From NCBI GenBank assembly GCA_903899015.1, contig CAIUHP010000043.1:216764-280763 (forward strand): a stretch of 64,000 bases of DNA, in the 5' to 3' direction. The DNA is from an uncultured Armatimonadota bacterium. GTDB lineage: Bacteria > Armatimonadota > Fimbriimonadia > Fimbriimonadales > Fimbriimonadaceae. The notes beneath the pieces were generated by a model. That model made no database searches and was not told the DNA's origin. It saw only the letters and a program-made list of their open reading frames with translations. The position numbers and the translations under genes are program-made. This document shows, one piece after another, positions 47,062 to 55,764 of the stretch (its first letter is position 1; every line of letters starts with the position of its first letter).

Positions 47062-47262
47062 ATGCCTGTTTCACGACAAACCCATCTCGTTGCCGCCCTC
47101 ATTCTTCTCGTTGCCTTTGGCCTGGGCCACTTCCTATCGCATCGCTGGGTGTATCTCGGGCTTCTTCCTACATTTGGCCTCACGTTAGACGCTGTAACCG
47201 GAATCTGCCCCGCAACTTTGCTTTTGAATTCGATGCCCTGGAATCGAGCAAAGACCGTTTGA
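47062..47262 (+). CDS. YgaP-like (DUF2892) membrane protein
   Basis: A 66-residue protein with two hydrophobic helices. The Cys motif 'LDAVTGICPATLLLNSM' matches the 'TGxCP' element of the YgaP membrane domain. In E. coli YgaP the rhodanese and this domain are fused, whereas here they are adjacent genes. I start at the ATG 47062, because a longer frame would overlap the rhodanese gene by 43 bp. Confidence 0.8.
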   Translation: MPVSRQTHLVAALILLVAFGLGHFLSHRWVYLGLLPTFGLTLDAVTGICPATLLLNSMPWNRAKTV

Positions 47263-47366
47263 CAGGCAAACGAAGCAATGCAAAAAGGCCGGCTACGTGA
47301 TGCGAAAGCATTCAGTTTTCGTGCAGATTGAATGTCGTTCATTCTTGAAATCTTCTTGTCACGAAC

Positions 47367-47382
47367 ATGACGAAGATCATAT
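47367..47382. promoter_or_regulatory. CRP/FNR-like site upstream of the 4Fe-4S/Rieske operon
   Basis: ATGACGAAGATCATAT, i.e. ATGA-N6-TCAT, lies 55 bp before the start codon. A near-identical site occurs at 51009-51024 before the molybdoenzyme gene. TGA-N6-TCA is the half-site geometry of the CRP/FNR superfamily. The rest of 47263-47421 shows no gene. Confidence 0.55.
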
Positions 47383-47421
47383 GCAAGCTTTCATTTATGA
47401 GTTACCCTGAACGGGGACACT

Positions 47422-48018
47422 ATGAGCGAGCGACAATTCTATATCGATCCAAGCCGATGCATCGGGTGTAATGCCTGCGTCGCGGCCTGTGCGGAATGTG
47501 AAACTCATGCCGGCGTTAGCATGATTCACCTTGAAACCATCGCTCGTGGAAACACCGTCCAAACGACACCCATTATCTGTATGCACTGCGACGAGCCTGC
47601 CTGTGCAGCAGTTTGCCCAGCCGATGCGATCAAGCGCACGCCAGATGGAGTGGTTCAGACCTCGCTCAAACCTCGATGCATTGGATGCACGAACTGCGTT
47701 TTCGCCTGTCCCTTCGGTGTTCCCAAATACGATTCGGCGATCGACCAAATGATGAAGTGCGATATGTGTTACGACCGCACGTCAATTGGGAAGAAACCGA
47801 TGTGCGCAACTGTCTGCCCGTCGCAAGCGCTCTTTTTCGGCACACCGGAAGAACTTGCCGAGCAAAGACGCGGAACTGCCATTCACGAATTCAGTTTTGA
47901 CGGGCACATCGTCAAGACCAAGGTTGGGTTGATGATGCCCAAGGGTTCAACTCGGTTGGAAGTCAAATCGGACGTCCTCATCCGAAAATCCGACCTTATG
48001 GAGCATGTTCGAAAATGA
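47422..48018 (+). CDS. 4Fe-4S electron-transfer protein (DmsB/NrfC-like)
   Basis: A 198-residue cytoplasmic ferredoxin-like subunit with four cysteine clusters: '[11 protein letters not shown]' (with a further Cys nearby), '[14 protein letters not shown]', '[12 protein letters not shown]' and 'CDMCYDR...CATVCP'. That is the four-cluster pattern of DmsB, NrfC and PsrB, which carry electrons to molybdenum enzymes. No Tat signal is present. Its stop overlaps the Rieske start by 4 bp. Together with the NarI-like cytochrome and NasA-type enzyme it probably forms an electron chain to nitrate (inference). The ribosome-binding site is GGGGA. Confidence 0.92.
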   Translation: MSERQFYIDPSRCIGCNACVAACAECETHAGVSMIHLETIARGNTVQTTPIICMHCDEPACAAVCPADAIKRTPDGVVQTSLKPRCIGCTNCVFACPFGVPKYDSAIDQMMKCDMCYDRTSIGKKPMCATVCPSQALFFGTPEELAEQRRGTAIHEFSFDGHIVKTKVGLMMPKGSTRLEVKSDVLIRKSDLMEHVRK

Positions 48019-48515
48019 ATACCGATCCAAACACTCAAAACGATTTCCCTGTCGACTGGGAAGAGGATCACTACGTCAGCCGTCGAGAGTTCTTTAAGTT
48101 CTTAACTCTTGCTGGCGGAGGTCTCGCGGTTGGTACCGTCGGCATTTCAACACTAGCGAACCGTCCCAAGTCAGAGTTGAGATTCCAACCGGCGCTAATC
48201 GCCTCGATCAAGGATCTGAAACCGGGGGAATCCCTATCATTTGGGTTCCCGCGAGAGAACGACATGTGCATATTGATTCGGCCAACCGAATCCGAGTTCT
48301 TCGCTTACAAGCAACGCTGCACTCACCTTTCCTGCCCGGTTGAGTGGCGCCCCGATCAAGGACGGCTTTACTGTCCCTGCCATAACGGCGCATTCGCCAT
48401 CAAAACCGGCAAGGTACTTCAGGGCCCACCGCCAAGACCGCTCCCGAAAATCATGATCGAACGACGAGGAGATGAGATTTGGGCGGTCGGAATTCGCGAA
48501 GGTGAAGAGGCGTGA
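48015..48515 (+). CDS. Tat-exported Rieske [2Fe-2S] protein
   Basis: A 166-residue Rieske protein. An N-terminal twin-arginine motif ('[19 protein letters not shown]', residues 22-40) provides export and a membrane anchor. The cluster ligands are Cys102/His104 ('CTHLSC') and Cys120/His123 ('CPCHNG'). Cys107 and Cys122 can form the disulfide of high-potential bc1-type Rieske proteins. A Pro-rich ending '[12 protein letters not shown]' is standard. Finding it between a DmsB-like subunit and a NarI-like cytochrome, without a cytochrome b/c1, is unusual. Confidence 0.92.
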   Translation: MNTDPNTQNDFPVDWEEDHYVSRREFFKFLTLAGGGLAVGTVGISTLANRPKSELRFQPALIASIKDLKPGESLSFGFPRENDMCILIRPTESEFFAYKQRCTHLSCPVEWRPDQGRLYCPCHNGAFAIKTGKVLQGPPPRPLPKIMIERRGDEIWAVGIREGEEA

Positions 48516-48745
48516 AACGAACGCTTCAACTTCGCCGCCAGCAAAAGTCCGTCGTGGTAGTTGGGCTCATTCTTTTTGGACTGGTGCTCTTTATCCTTCA
48601 ACTCTGGCTTTTCGTAACAACCCTCGAAGAAGCGATTGCAGGGCACCATCGAGCGTCTTGGGCTACAACTGCTGCAAGCATCCTACTAGTTGGAGTTGAC
48701 TATTGGATGCTGAGAGGTATCTACCGCCTCGACCGTTCTGCTTAG
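48512..48745 (+). CDS. small two-helix membrane protein (DUF6755-like)
   Basis: A 77-residue protein with two hydrophobic helices ('VVVVGLILFGLVLFILQLWLF' region and 'WATTAASILLVGVDYWML') and a basic N-terminus. It overlaps the Rieske gene by 4 bp and ends the operon. I recall small DUF6755 proteins accompanying Rieske genes, and they presumably anchor or assemble the complex. No cofactor ligands are obvious. Confidence 0.7.
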   Translation: MKRTLQLRRQQKSVVVVGLILFGLVLFILQLWLFVTTLEEAIAGHHRASWATTAASILLVGVDYWMLRGIYRLDRSA

Positions 48746-48760
48746 TTTACTAAGCAGAAC
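48735..48760. terminator. bidirectional terminator hairpin
   Basis: GTTCTGCTTAG and CTAAGCAGAAC form a perfect 11-bp stem around TTTA. The stem contains the stop codon of the small membrane protein and lies 11 bp from the end of the convergent cytochrome gene. It lacks a T-run. Confidence 0.6.
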
Positions 48761-48770
48761 CTAGCCGAGC

Positions 48771-49817
48771 CTAACCCACAAACGGCGTGCCATCCATGCT
48801 TGCAGCCTGGTTAAGCGAGATCAGTTTGCGCTTCTCTTGCGGCGAGAGGTTTTGGTGTGCTCCGAAATCCATCCCGACTTCTTTCATCACTTCAACTAAA
48901 TCGTCGTGATGGAGCTTGGATTGATATGGGGTCTGGGTTCGAGCGCAAAGGGCTTGGGGAGCATCCGGTCGAGCACCTTCTGCCTTGTAGTAAGCCACTC
49001 CAAGTTGGGCGGGACGCTGGATAACGTGAAACAGCTTGCCGAATGGTAGATAGAGGAGCAGGAGGATGACCGTGAAGGCATGCAGGAGCGAAATAAATGA
49101 GAAGTTCGCGCCCCCCATGAGTCGGTAGCTCGCCGTCAACATCAATCCGGAAACGGAAACGGCAAACAACAAGAACAAAGGGATGAAGTCTCCAGCAAGC
49201 GTCTCAACCGCCTGAGCACCCCGATCAAAGAGGCGACGATGCATAGCGAGCCCAACGCCCACCAACAGCATCACTGCGCTGATATTCAGTCCATTGAACA
49301 TGAAGAAATCAAAAATACTGTCGGGAGGGAACGCAAACTGCTTCATCCCCATGAATTCAACGACATAGTCCGTTCCGTTCTTTGCGATGCCGAACTGAAC
49401 CCAACCCCAACTCAGGGGAAAGGTGATCGCAAAAGCTAAGAGGCACCCCCATGCCAAACACATGTGAGCGGTCCACCTTTGGATGCTTCGCTTCTCGATG
49501 AATTTCTGAATGACAATGTCGTCCCACAGAAGGCCGACAAGTTTCAAACCGTTTCCGAATAACCTTTTTGGATTAAGGAAGAGCCGCCAACCAGCCGAGA
49601 AATACTTCCAAGTGGCGGGACGTTGAATCCAAATGATATAGCGGTAGGTGATGGCGAAGGCGGCAAAGACGGTTGCCATTGCATAAGCAGCCAAAGCGTT
49701 ATCAAATCGACTCAATCGGCCAGATCCACAATAGATGGCCATCAGGACTAATAGGCTCGCCACGATTCCGCCGGTAAGTGCCTTCGTGTGTGATTTAGGG
49801 AAAGTTTGAATAGCCAT
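48771..49817 (-). CDS. NarI-like cytochrome b membrane subunit
   Basis: A 348-residue protein with about seven membrane helices. The region 'LLHAFTVILLLLYLPFGKLF' followed by 'HVIQRP' matches the heme-His pattern of NarI/HdrE-type quinol-oxidising cytochromes. Further histidines lie in 'RWTAHMCLAWGCLLAF' and 'AMHRRLFD'. The C-terminal ~70 residues are soluble. It would feed quinol electrons to the 4Fe-4S and Mo subunits encoded next to it. No NarG/NarH/NarJ is present, so this is not a standard membrane nitrate reductase. The TDT gene ends 50 bp before its start. Confidence 0.75.
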   Translation of the reverse strand: MAIQTFPKSHTKALTGGIVASLLVLMAIYCGSGRLSRFDNALAAYAMATVFAAFAITYRYIIWIQRPATWKYFSAGWRLFLNPKRLFGNGLKLVGLLWDDIVIQKFIEKRSIQRWTAHMCLAWGCLLAFAITFPLSWGWVQFGIAKNGTDYVVEFMGMKQFAFPPDSIFDFFMFNGLNISAVMLLVGVGLAMHRRLFDRGAQAVETLAGDFIPLFLLFAVSVSGLMLTASYRLMGGANFSFISLLHAFTVILLLLYLPFGKLFHVIQRPAQLGVAYYKAEGARPDAPQALCARTQTPYQSKLHHDDLVEVMKEVGMDFGAHQNLSPQEKRKLISLNQAASMDGTPFVG

Positions 49818-49866
49818 TTCTTAATCTGAGTTCCATTTAACAGTAGAGACAGGATTCATGCTTGAA

Positions 49867-50946
49867 CTAGGCCGTGGGGTTAGGGGCTGACCTGAGATTT
49901 CGCACTTCGCGTATGGCCGTTTTCAGCAAACCCATTGCGACAAGTGCCCACACTGCAATGGCGACGTAGGCAAATACGCCCGAAATCAGTCCAAAAACCT
50001 TCACGTGGAAAGCCGCCTCCATCATCTTCGTACAAGTCGCGTACATTCCCAAGGGGAAAACCATCGACCACAGGGCCGGCGTAAACGAAAGCGGCAGTCG
50101 TGTGATCGCATGTTTCCACAGACCTAACAGGATAAGTAGTGGAATCCACCATGTCGCGAACGCCCAAAAGATAAATGTAATGCCTCCGAAGAACGGCAGA
50201 AGCGCTCCCATGTTCCCCGGGAAATGCGGCGCATCATTGATGATGCGCGTGCCCGCAAGGGTGGTAATGGATATCGCGCCCATATTGATCCAATAGGGCG
50301 GAACCAGCTGTTTGGGAGCGAGTTCAAAGAGCGTTAATCGGAAGAAGATCGCCGAAATAATGACGATGTATAACAGCGCGCCGGTGCCAAACCAAAAGGC
50401 GGTGGCTAGAGAGATCAGAGGTGAACCGTGGGCTACCTGCGATCCAAGTACCGCACAAGATTGAGTAGCCACCACTGCTAACAACCAACCACCACCTAAC
50501 GCTTCTCGCCAGTCGGGTTTGTTGGCATGGGCCATGACAAAGTAAAAAACGGCGTAAGTGAGCAGGACCCAAAGTCCGACGCTAAAGCACCAAATCCCAA
50601 AGGCAAGGTCAGGCAGCTTGAGGATTCGAACCGCTTGAACACCTAACACGTTTCCCGCGGCAATCCAAGTAAAGAAGCCAAAGGCACTCCTTACATCGCT
50701 GACGTCGGCGAGAACGTTCTTCGGAAAGGCGACTAATCGCCAAAGAGTCAGTAGCCATAGAACAATGAACGAAACAAAATTCACCACCGTAAGGGCCATT
50801 CCAATCGCTTGCATTCCATGAAGACTGGCCGCCATAGAGACAATCCCAGTTGCCATGACGATGGCAAACAGTGAGGGGCTCATGTTCGCTACAAAATCGG
50901 TGAGCCGATTCAGTTTAGAGGGAGCAGGATTGTCGGAGTATTTCAT
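49867..50946 (-). CDS. TDT/SLAC1-family (TehA-like) channel or exporter
   Basis: A 359-residue membrane protein with ten helices of the tellurite-resistance/dicarboxylate transporter family. The N-terminus 'NMSPSLFAIVMATGIVSMAA' and 'FATWWIPLLILLGLWKH' are typical. Relatives include plant SLAC1/SLAH anion channels, some of which pass nitrate, and the yeast sulfite pump Ssu1. It is divergent from the molybdoenzyme gene and stands where NarK would normally be, so nitrate or nitrite transport is the attractive reading (inference). Confidence 0.85.
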   Translation of the reverse strand: MKYSDNPAPSKLNRLTDFVANMSPSLFAIVMATGIVSMAASLHGMQAIGMALTVVNFVSFIVLWLLTLWRLVAFPKNVLADVSDVRSAFGFFTWIAAGNVLGVQAVRILKLPDLAFGIWCFSVGLWVLLTYAVFYFVMAHANKPDWREALGGGWLLAVVATQSCAVLGSQVAHGSPLISLATAFWFGTGALLYIVIISAIFFRLTLFELAPKQLVPPYWINMGAISITTLAGTRIINDAPHFPGNMGALLPFFGGITFIFWAFATWWIPLLILLGLWKHAITRLPLSFTPALWSMVFPLGMYATCTKMMEAAFHVKVFGLISGVFAYVAIAVWALVAMGLLKTAIREVRNLRSAPNPTA

Positions 50947-51008
50947 TCAGGTTTGCCGCTCAACTTTCTAATTTATTGAAAGTCTAAACCTTGATTGACC
51001 GATTTACT

Positions 51009-51024
51009 ATGACGAGAATCATAT
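51009..51024. promoter_or_regulatory. CRP/FNR-like site between TDT and molybdoenzyme genes
   Basis: ATGACGAGAATCATAT matches 47367-47382 at 14 of 16 positions and lies 48 bp before the molybdoenzyme start. With the preceding T the core reads TATGA-N6-TCATA, a symmetric site. It could control both divergent genes. Confidence 0.6.
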
Positions 51025-51056
51025 TGCGGAATATTAGCTAGGAGTAATGTATATCT

Positions 51057-53258
51057 ATGGCGCGTCCTCCCGTTCCCGTAGAATTGATAGAGACTCAGTT
51101 TGGGCCAACACTGAATTACCTCCCCGCAGGTGGTTGGAAGGGTCGAGGAGAGCCGGAAAAGCTTATCAAAACGCATTGCTGCTTTTGCGGTCAGCAGTGC
51201 GGCATCCAACTCAAGGTGCGCGAGAACCGTGTCATCGGTTTCGAGCCTTGGGAAGAGTTTCCATTCAATAAGGGCAAGTTGTGTCCTAAGGGTGTCAAGC
51301 GTTACATGCAGGACAACCATCCCGATCGGCTACTTTCTCCCCTGAAACGAGTCGAAGGGAAAGGATTTGAACCCATCGATTGGGAAGAAGCCTATTCAAC
51401 AACGATCTCCGAAATTAAGAGGGTTCAGGAGACTTACGGAAAGAATGCGGTCGCAATTCTATCGGGTGTCTCTCTCACAAACGAAAAGAGTTATCTCGTC
51501 GGCAAATTCGCCCGAGTGGCCCTTCAGACCCAAGAGCTAGACTACAACGGTCGACTCTGCATGGTAAGTGCGGGCGCAGGTAACAAGAAGGCTTTCGGCA
51601 TCGACCGAGCTGCAAATTATTGGGATGATATCGTTGAAGCGGAAGTCATTCTATGCGCCGGCACCAACGTCGCAGAATGTGCTCCGATAACGACCGACTA
51701 CATCTGGCGAGCCCGTGATCGAGGAGCAAAGCTGATCGTGATTGATCCGCGAGTAACCCCGATTGCGAGAACGTGCGACCTCCATCTTCCCGTGCGTCCC
51801 GGAACCGATTCGGCTCTATTCCTCGGGCTTCTTCGGGTCCTTATCGAAGAGGGCTATACCAACGACGAGTTTATCGAAGCCCATACGAGTGGATGGGAGG
51901 AAACCAAGGCGTCTGCGCTTGTCCTCTCTTTGGATGAAGTGAGCAACATCACCGGAGTCGAAGTTTCCGACATTCAGGCAGCCGCTCGCATGTGGGGAAA
52001 GGCAAAGACAAGCTTCCTGCTTCACGCCCGCGGCATTGAACACCATACGAAAGGCGTCGACAACGTCGTCTCCTGCATCAACCTCGTTTTAGCTACCGGT
52101 CGCATTGGTCGGAAAGGGTGTGGATACGGCACCATTACCGGACAAGGCAACGGTCAAGGTGGTCGCGAACACGGTCATAAATGCGACCAACTGCCTGGCA
52201 ACCGAGATATTTCGAATCCGGAACACCGAGCTTACATCTCAAGTGTTTGGGGCATTCCTGAAAGTGAGATGCCGGGCAAAGGGCACACCGCGCAAGAGAT
52301 CATGGACATGATTCATGCGGGAGAGATCAAAGCCCTCATCAGCATCTGCTTTAACCCCATCATTTCCCTTCCCGATTCCAATTTCACACGCGAAGCTCTC
52401 GGCAAGCTTGAGCACTACACAGCCATTGATTTCTTCCTCAGCGAGACCGCCCATCATGCAGACATCGTATTGGCGGGTTCGTTGCATGAAGAAGAAGAAG
52501 GTACAAGCACGAGCGCGGAAGGTCGAGTAATCAAGATCAATAAGGCAGTGGATCCTCCAGGAAATGCCAAGCCTGACACGGAGATCTTTCTGGAACTGGC
52601 AAAGCGCTTGGGACGGGGTCAATTCTTTCAATATTCCTGTTCAGAAGATATTTTCAATGAGCTAAGAATTGCCAGTAAGGGCGGTACGGCTGACTATTAC
52701 GGCATTACCTACGATCGAGTGGTCCAAGAGTTTGGAGTCTTCTGGCCATGTCCAGAGATTGGTCACCCTGGGACGCCCCGACTCTTCGAAGACCTTCAAT
52801 TTTCAACCCCAGACAAGAAGGCCCACTTCAATGCGGTCGCGCATCGGCCCTCGGCAGAGGAGCCAGATGCGGAATATCCAATTTTGCTTACTACCGGTCG
52901 GGTGGTTTCCCAGTATCTCAGCGGCACTCAAACAAGAAGGATTGGCGGTCTGGTCGACTTTTGCCCGGAGCCGTACGTCGAAATTCACCCGACTCTTGCC
53001 GCTCAATACGGAATCAAAGATCAGGACTGGATGAAGGTTGCCAGTCGACGAGGAGAAGTTACTCTCCAAGCGAAAGTTGTCACGACGATTCGTCCCGACA
53101 CGATCTTCATTCCCTACCATTGGTCGGGCAAGAAAGCGGCCAATATTCTCACGAAGCGAGCCCTTGATCCGGTCAGCAAGATTCCGGAATTCAAACGCTC
53201 TTGCGTGAACATCGCGAAGGCAACTGGACCTGACACGAGCCCCATCTCAAACCCATGA
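51057..53258 (+). CDS. NasA/NarB-type molybdopterin oxidoreductase (probable nitrate reductase)
   Basis: A 733-residue bis-MGD molybdoenzyme. The N-terminal [4Fe-4S] cysteines are Cys41/44/48 ('CCFCGQQC') and Cys76 ('KLCPKG'). Cys168 in '[13 protein letters not shown]' is the expected Mo ligand, as in NapA, NasA and NarB rather than the Sec/Cys site of formate dehydrogenases. '[20 protein letters not shown]' and the C-terminal MGD-binding domain ('[20 protein letters not shown]') are intact. No Tat signal is present, so it is cytoplasmic. The hemerythrin gene overlaps its end by 4 bp. Nitrate is the likeliest substrate from the family and the NO-related neighbours. Confidence 0.88.
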   Translation: MARPPVPVELIETQFGPTLNYLPAGGWKGRGEPEKLIKTHCCFCGQQCGIQLKVRENRVIGFEPWEEFPFNKGKLCPKGVKRYMQDNHPDRLLSPLKRVEGKGFEPIDWEEAYSTTISEIKRVQETYGKNAVAILSGVSLTNEKSYLVGKFARVALQTQELDYNGRLCMVSAGAGNKKAFGIDRAANYWDDIVEAEVILCAGTNVAECAPITTDYIWRARDRGAKLIVIDPRVTPIARTCDLHLPVRPGTDSALFLGLLRVLIEEGYTNDEFIEAHTSGWEETKASALVLSLDEVSNITGVEVSDIQAAARMWGKAKTSFLLHARGIEHHTKGVDNVVSCINLVLATGRIGRKGCGYGTITGQGNGQGGREHGHKCDQLPGNRDISNPEHRAYISSVWGIPESEMPGKGHTAQEIMDMIHAGEIKALISICFNPIISLPDSNFTREALGKLEHYTAIDFFLSETAHHADIVLAGSLHEEEEGTSTSAEGRVIKINKAVDPPGNAKPDTEIFLELAKRLGRGQFFQYSCSEDIFNELRIASKGGTADYYGITYDRVVQEFGVFWPCPEIGHPGTPRLFEDLQFSTPDKKAHFNAVAHRPSAEEPDAEYPILLTTGRVVSQYLSGTQTRRIGGLVDFCPEPYVEIHPTLAAQYGIKDQDWMKVASRRGEVTLQAKVVTTIRPDTIFIPYHWSGKKAANILTKRALDPVSKIPEFKRSCVNIAKATGPDTSPISNP

Positions 53259-53740
53259 AGCGACATCCCGCCCTTCAACCGTTCTCACGAGACCACAACG
53301 TTGGGCTGATATTGGCGAGGTCAATGGTGCAGGCCGCCGACAATTTTGGCCAGCGTCCGGACGTGATTCAGTCACTTACGGACGCTTGGAGACTCGAGCT
53401 GGATGACCATTTCCAAAAAGAAGAGCTTCTCCTTCTTCCCTTGTGCTCCAAAGAGTCCTCTGAGCGGATGCAATCCGAGCATGCGGAATTGCGCTCTCTC
53501 TTCGAGGATTTGATTGCCGGATCGAAGGAAGCGGATGTTTTTCGGCTCGCCGGAGAAGGTCTTGACTCTCACATTAGGTGGGAAGAGCGTGAACTCTTTT
53601 GCCAAATAGAAGCTTCCGCCTCGCCCGAACAACTCGATGAGCTCGCAAAACGAACCTGGATTCCCGAAGAAACTCGGTGGGAATCGGGCCTCGCCCCTAG
53701 GCGTGAAGAGTTGATGAAACGCATTGTTCGAACCGAGTAA
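53255..53740 (+). CDS. hemerythrin-like (HHE) protein
   Basis: A 161-residue four-helix-bundle protein of the hemerythrin HHE family, which binds a di-iron centre for O2 or NO. Metal ligands are seen as His in '[11 protein letters not shown]', '[16 protein letters not shown]', '[12 protein letters not shown]' and '[13 protein letters not shown]'. It is translationally coupled to the nitrate reductase-like gene, which suggests a role in handling NO or in protecting or supplying iron during nitrate turnover (inference). Confidence 0.88.
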   Translation: MKRHPALQPFSRDHNVGLILARSMVQAADNFGQRPDVIQSLTDAWRLELDDHFQKEELLLLPLCSKESSERMQSEHAELRSLFEDLIAGSKEADVFRLAGEGLDSHIRWEERELFCQIEASASPEQLDELAKRTWIPEETRWESGLAPRREELMKRIVRTE

Positions 53741-53803
53741 GGCTCCGATTCTCAGGACGAACGGGATAGCCGACGATTTCCTAATTTATAAACCAACACA
53801 ACC

Positions 53804-54979
53804 ATGATCCTGCCCGCACTCATCCCGACAAATCTTCAATACGAAGTTAGAATTCACCCCTATGCTGAAGTTCGAGAACGACTTGAACGGCACATCAATC
53901 CAACGTTTTCTTCGACCGTGGACAAGAATCGGAGCGACCTTTACTCACGATATCGAGTAGGAGTCGACATTGAAGTTAACAGAGGTTTAACGGCAAAACT
54001 CGAATATCAGTACGCTCAAGACACATTTTGGACTCAGGCTTCCAACGGAAGCACCGACGCAACCGACGTTTCCCAGGCCTATCTTCGATATTCAAATGAG
54101 CCAGGATCGGTAACCCTTGGACGCCAGAAGATCGAAATGGGCCAGCAGAGACTTATCGGATCGACCGAATGGCTAAATCTCGCTCGCTCTTTTGATGGTG
54201 GACGAGCAAGTTACGGACAATGGGAAGCCTGGAGTGGGCGTTTAGGAGTCGCTAATAACAAGCCGGAGTCAGCGCGGATGGGAGCCTTGATTCATGCTGA
54301 CAAAACACTGGGTGCAACGAGTTTCATTTACAAACATGACTTAGGAAAAGCCTCGGGGATCGACGTTCAAACGATCGATCAAGTCACGACCCAAAAAATC
54401 GGTCAGACGACCATCGATGCCGAAGGAGCCGCTCAATTCGGCAGCAATAACGGTCGTGACCAAAGAGCGTGGGCCTGGCACCTTCGAGCGTCAAGTCCGA
54501 TCCTTCCGCATACGCAATTCAAAGTAGAAGCCAATGCAGCCAGCGGAGGTGGAAACGCCACCACATCACGCACCTTCGACAACCTGTACCCTTCCAATCA
54601 CGACCTCTACGGACTCGCTGATTTGACCGCGTGGAAGAATATGAATGACGTTGCGTTCAAGGTTGAGAACAAATCATTCAAAGGTCTCACCCTTCAATCG
54701 GAGTTCCATATCCTTACACTTCGAGATCCATCCGATGCTTGGTACGGTGCCACAGGATCCGCGAACCCTAGAACAGGCGGAACATTTATCGATCCCACTG
54801 GAAACAGCGGACGCGACCTAGGGAATGAACTCGATTTCTCTGCTTCTTATGCCATGAAGTCCGGCGGCACATTCTCGCTGGGAGTCTCCTTTTTCGACCC
54901 CGGCCGCTTTGTCCAAAATTTAAGCGGGCATTCCAACCAACTCACCTACGGTTACCTTCAGTATCAGGCTCGCTTCTAG
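53804..54979 (+). CDS. alginate-export-like outer-membrane beta-barrel without signal peptide
   Basis: A 391-residue protein with alternating beta-strand pattern throughout. Features such as 'YSRYRVGVDIEVNRGLTAKL', 'SVTLGRQKIEMGQQRLIGST' and a final aromatic strand 'TYGYLQYQARF' fit the Alginate_exp family of outer-membrane barrels. The N-terminus ('MILPALIPTNLQYEVRIHPY') enters the barrel at once and has no normal signal peptide. An in-frame TAA lies 15 bases upstream of the ATG, so no longer start exists. Either the signal is cryptic or the 5' end has been lost. It follows the nitrate operon by 63 bp and could be its outer-membrane pore. Confidence 0.75.
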   Translation: MILPALIPTNLQYEVRIHPYAEVRERLERHINPTFSSTVDKNRSDLYSRYRVGVDIEVNRGLTAKLEYQYAQDTFWTQASNGSTDATDVSQAYLRYSNEPGSVTLGRQKIEMGQQRLIGSTEWLNLARSFDGGRASYGQWEAWSGRLGVANNKPESARMGALIHADKTLGATSFIYKHDLGKASGIDVQTIDQVTTQKIGQTTIDAEGAAQFGSNNGRDQRAWAWHLRASSPILPHTQFKVEANAASGGGNATTSRTFDNLYPSNHDLYGLADLTAWKNMNDVAFKVENKSFKGLTLQSEFHILTLRDPSDAWYGATGSANPRTGGTFIDPTGNSGRDLGNELDFSASYAMKSGGTFSLGVSFFDPGRFVQNLSGHSNQLTYGYLQYQARF

Positions 54980-54987
54980 CCGCAAGA

Positions 54988-55017
54988 GTCGCCCTGACCG
55001 TTCTTGGTCAGGACGAC
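54988..55017. terminator. bidirectional terminator between barrel gene and ric
   Basis: Arms GTCG-CCCTGACC and GGTCAGGA-CGAC pair around GTTCTT (54988-54999 with 55006-55017) with one internal mismatch. It sits between two convergent stop codons. Confidence 0.65.
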
Positions 55018-55033
55018 CCTATCTATCTTTCCA

Positions 55034-55729
55034 CTAGAAGTTGATCGTTCGGGGGAAGAGGATGTTGTTTTCTTTGTGGATATGCTGATGCATATCGGCT
55101 TCGAGTTCGGCGAGGGCCTGGAGCATGGCTCGATGGGTATTGCAGGCATCCTCGGAGGGGATATATCCATCGGTCAAGTTCTTCATGGCTTCAAGCGCTT
55201 CGCCCGCGTCGTCGTGATCGGCAAGCATGACCTGAATCGGAGCCTCAAGTGCGCGACCGGTGGGTTGAGCATTTGCAGAATTTTCAAGGTTTCGAATGGC
55301 TGGGAAGAGAACCGTATCTTCCTTCGCAGTGTGACTTTCCATCTCAGAACGGAAAGCGGCGAAGACTTCTTTTAACGTAAGGAGTCTGGGATCTTTCTCG
55401 CCATGGCGGTCAGCAACTTTCTCAGTCATAACCGTCAGGCGAGGAAGGGATTCGCGCAAATAGCCGTGATGCACTTCTTGAATATGATCACAAAGTGCGG
55501 TTAGTGTTTGACTGGTCCAATCGATGAAGGGTGGGGTGAAAGAGCGGTCCGAAAGCTCAAGCTCACTTACGACTGCGGCCGGATCAAGGTTCTTTTTGGC
55601 GCACACATCTGCAAGAGCCTTCTTCCCTCCGCAACAATAATCGATACCCCATCGCTCAAAAACACGCGAGCGGGCTGGTTTCTCGGCCACAAGCTGGCCA
55701 ACTGGACGATCGAGAAGTTGTGAGTTCAT
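55034..55729 (-). CDS. ric: iron-sulfur cluster repair di-iron protein (RIC/YtfE/ScdA)
   Basis: A 231-residue RIC protein, which repairs NO- or peroxide-damaged Fe-S clusters. The N-terminal ScdA_N domain (about 1-60) has the 'WGIDYCCGG' motif. The hemerythrin-like domain follows with His/Glu ligands in 'CDHIQEVHHGYLRE', 'SHTAKEDTVLFP', 'MLADHDDAGEAL' and 'MHQHIHKENNILFPR'. It is last in an nsrR-fdx-ric operon, so NO should induce it. AGGA precedes the ATG. Confidence 0.94.
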   Translation of the reverse strand: MNSQLLDRPVGQLVAEKPARSRVFERWGIDYCCGGKKALADVCAKKNLDPAAVVSELELSDRSFTPPFIDWTSQTLTALCDHIQEVHHGYLRESLPRLTVMTEKVADRHGEKDPRLLTLKEVFAAFRSEMESHTAKEDTVLFPAIRNLENSANAQPTGRALEAPIQVMLADHDDAGEALEAMKNLTDGYIPSEDACNTHRAMLQALAELEADMHQHIHKENNILFPRTINF

Positions 55730-55764
55730 TAGTTTGATTTCCTGCGTTCTAAAAAATGGCGAGG

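Noticed and set aside
51057..53258. The molybdoenzyme as a formate dehydrogenase
   Set aside because: The Mo-ligand context '[11 protein letters not shown]' and the NO-related neighbours fit NasA/NarB better. No selenocysteine codon is visible at the active site.
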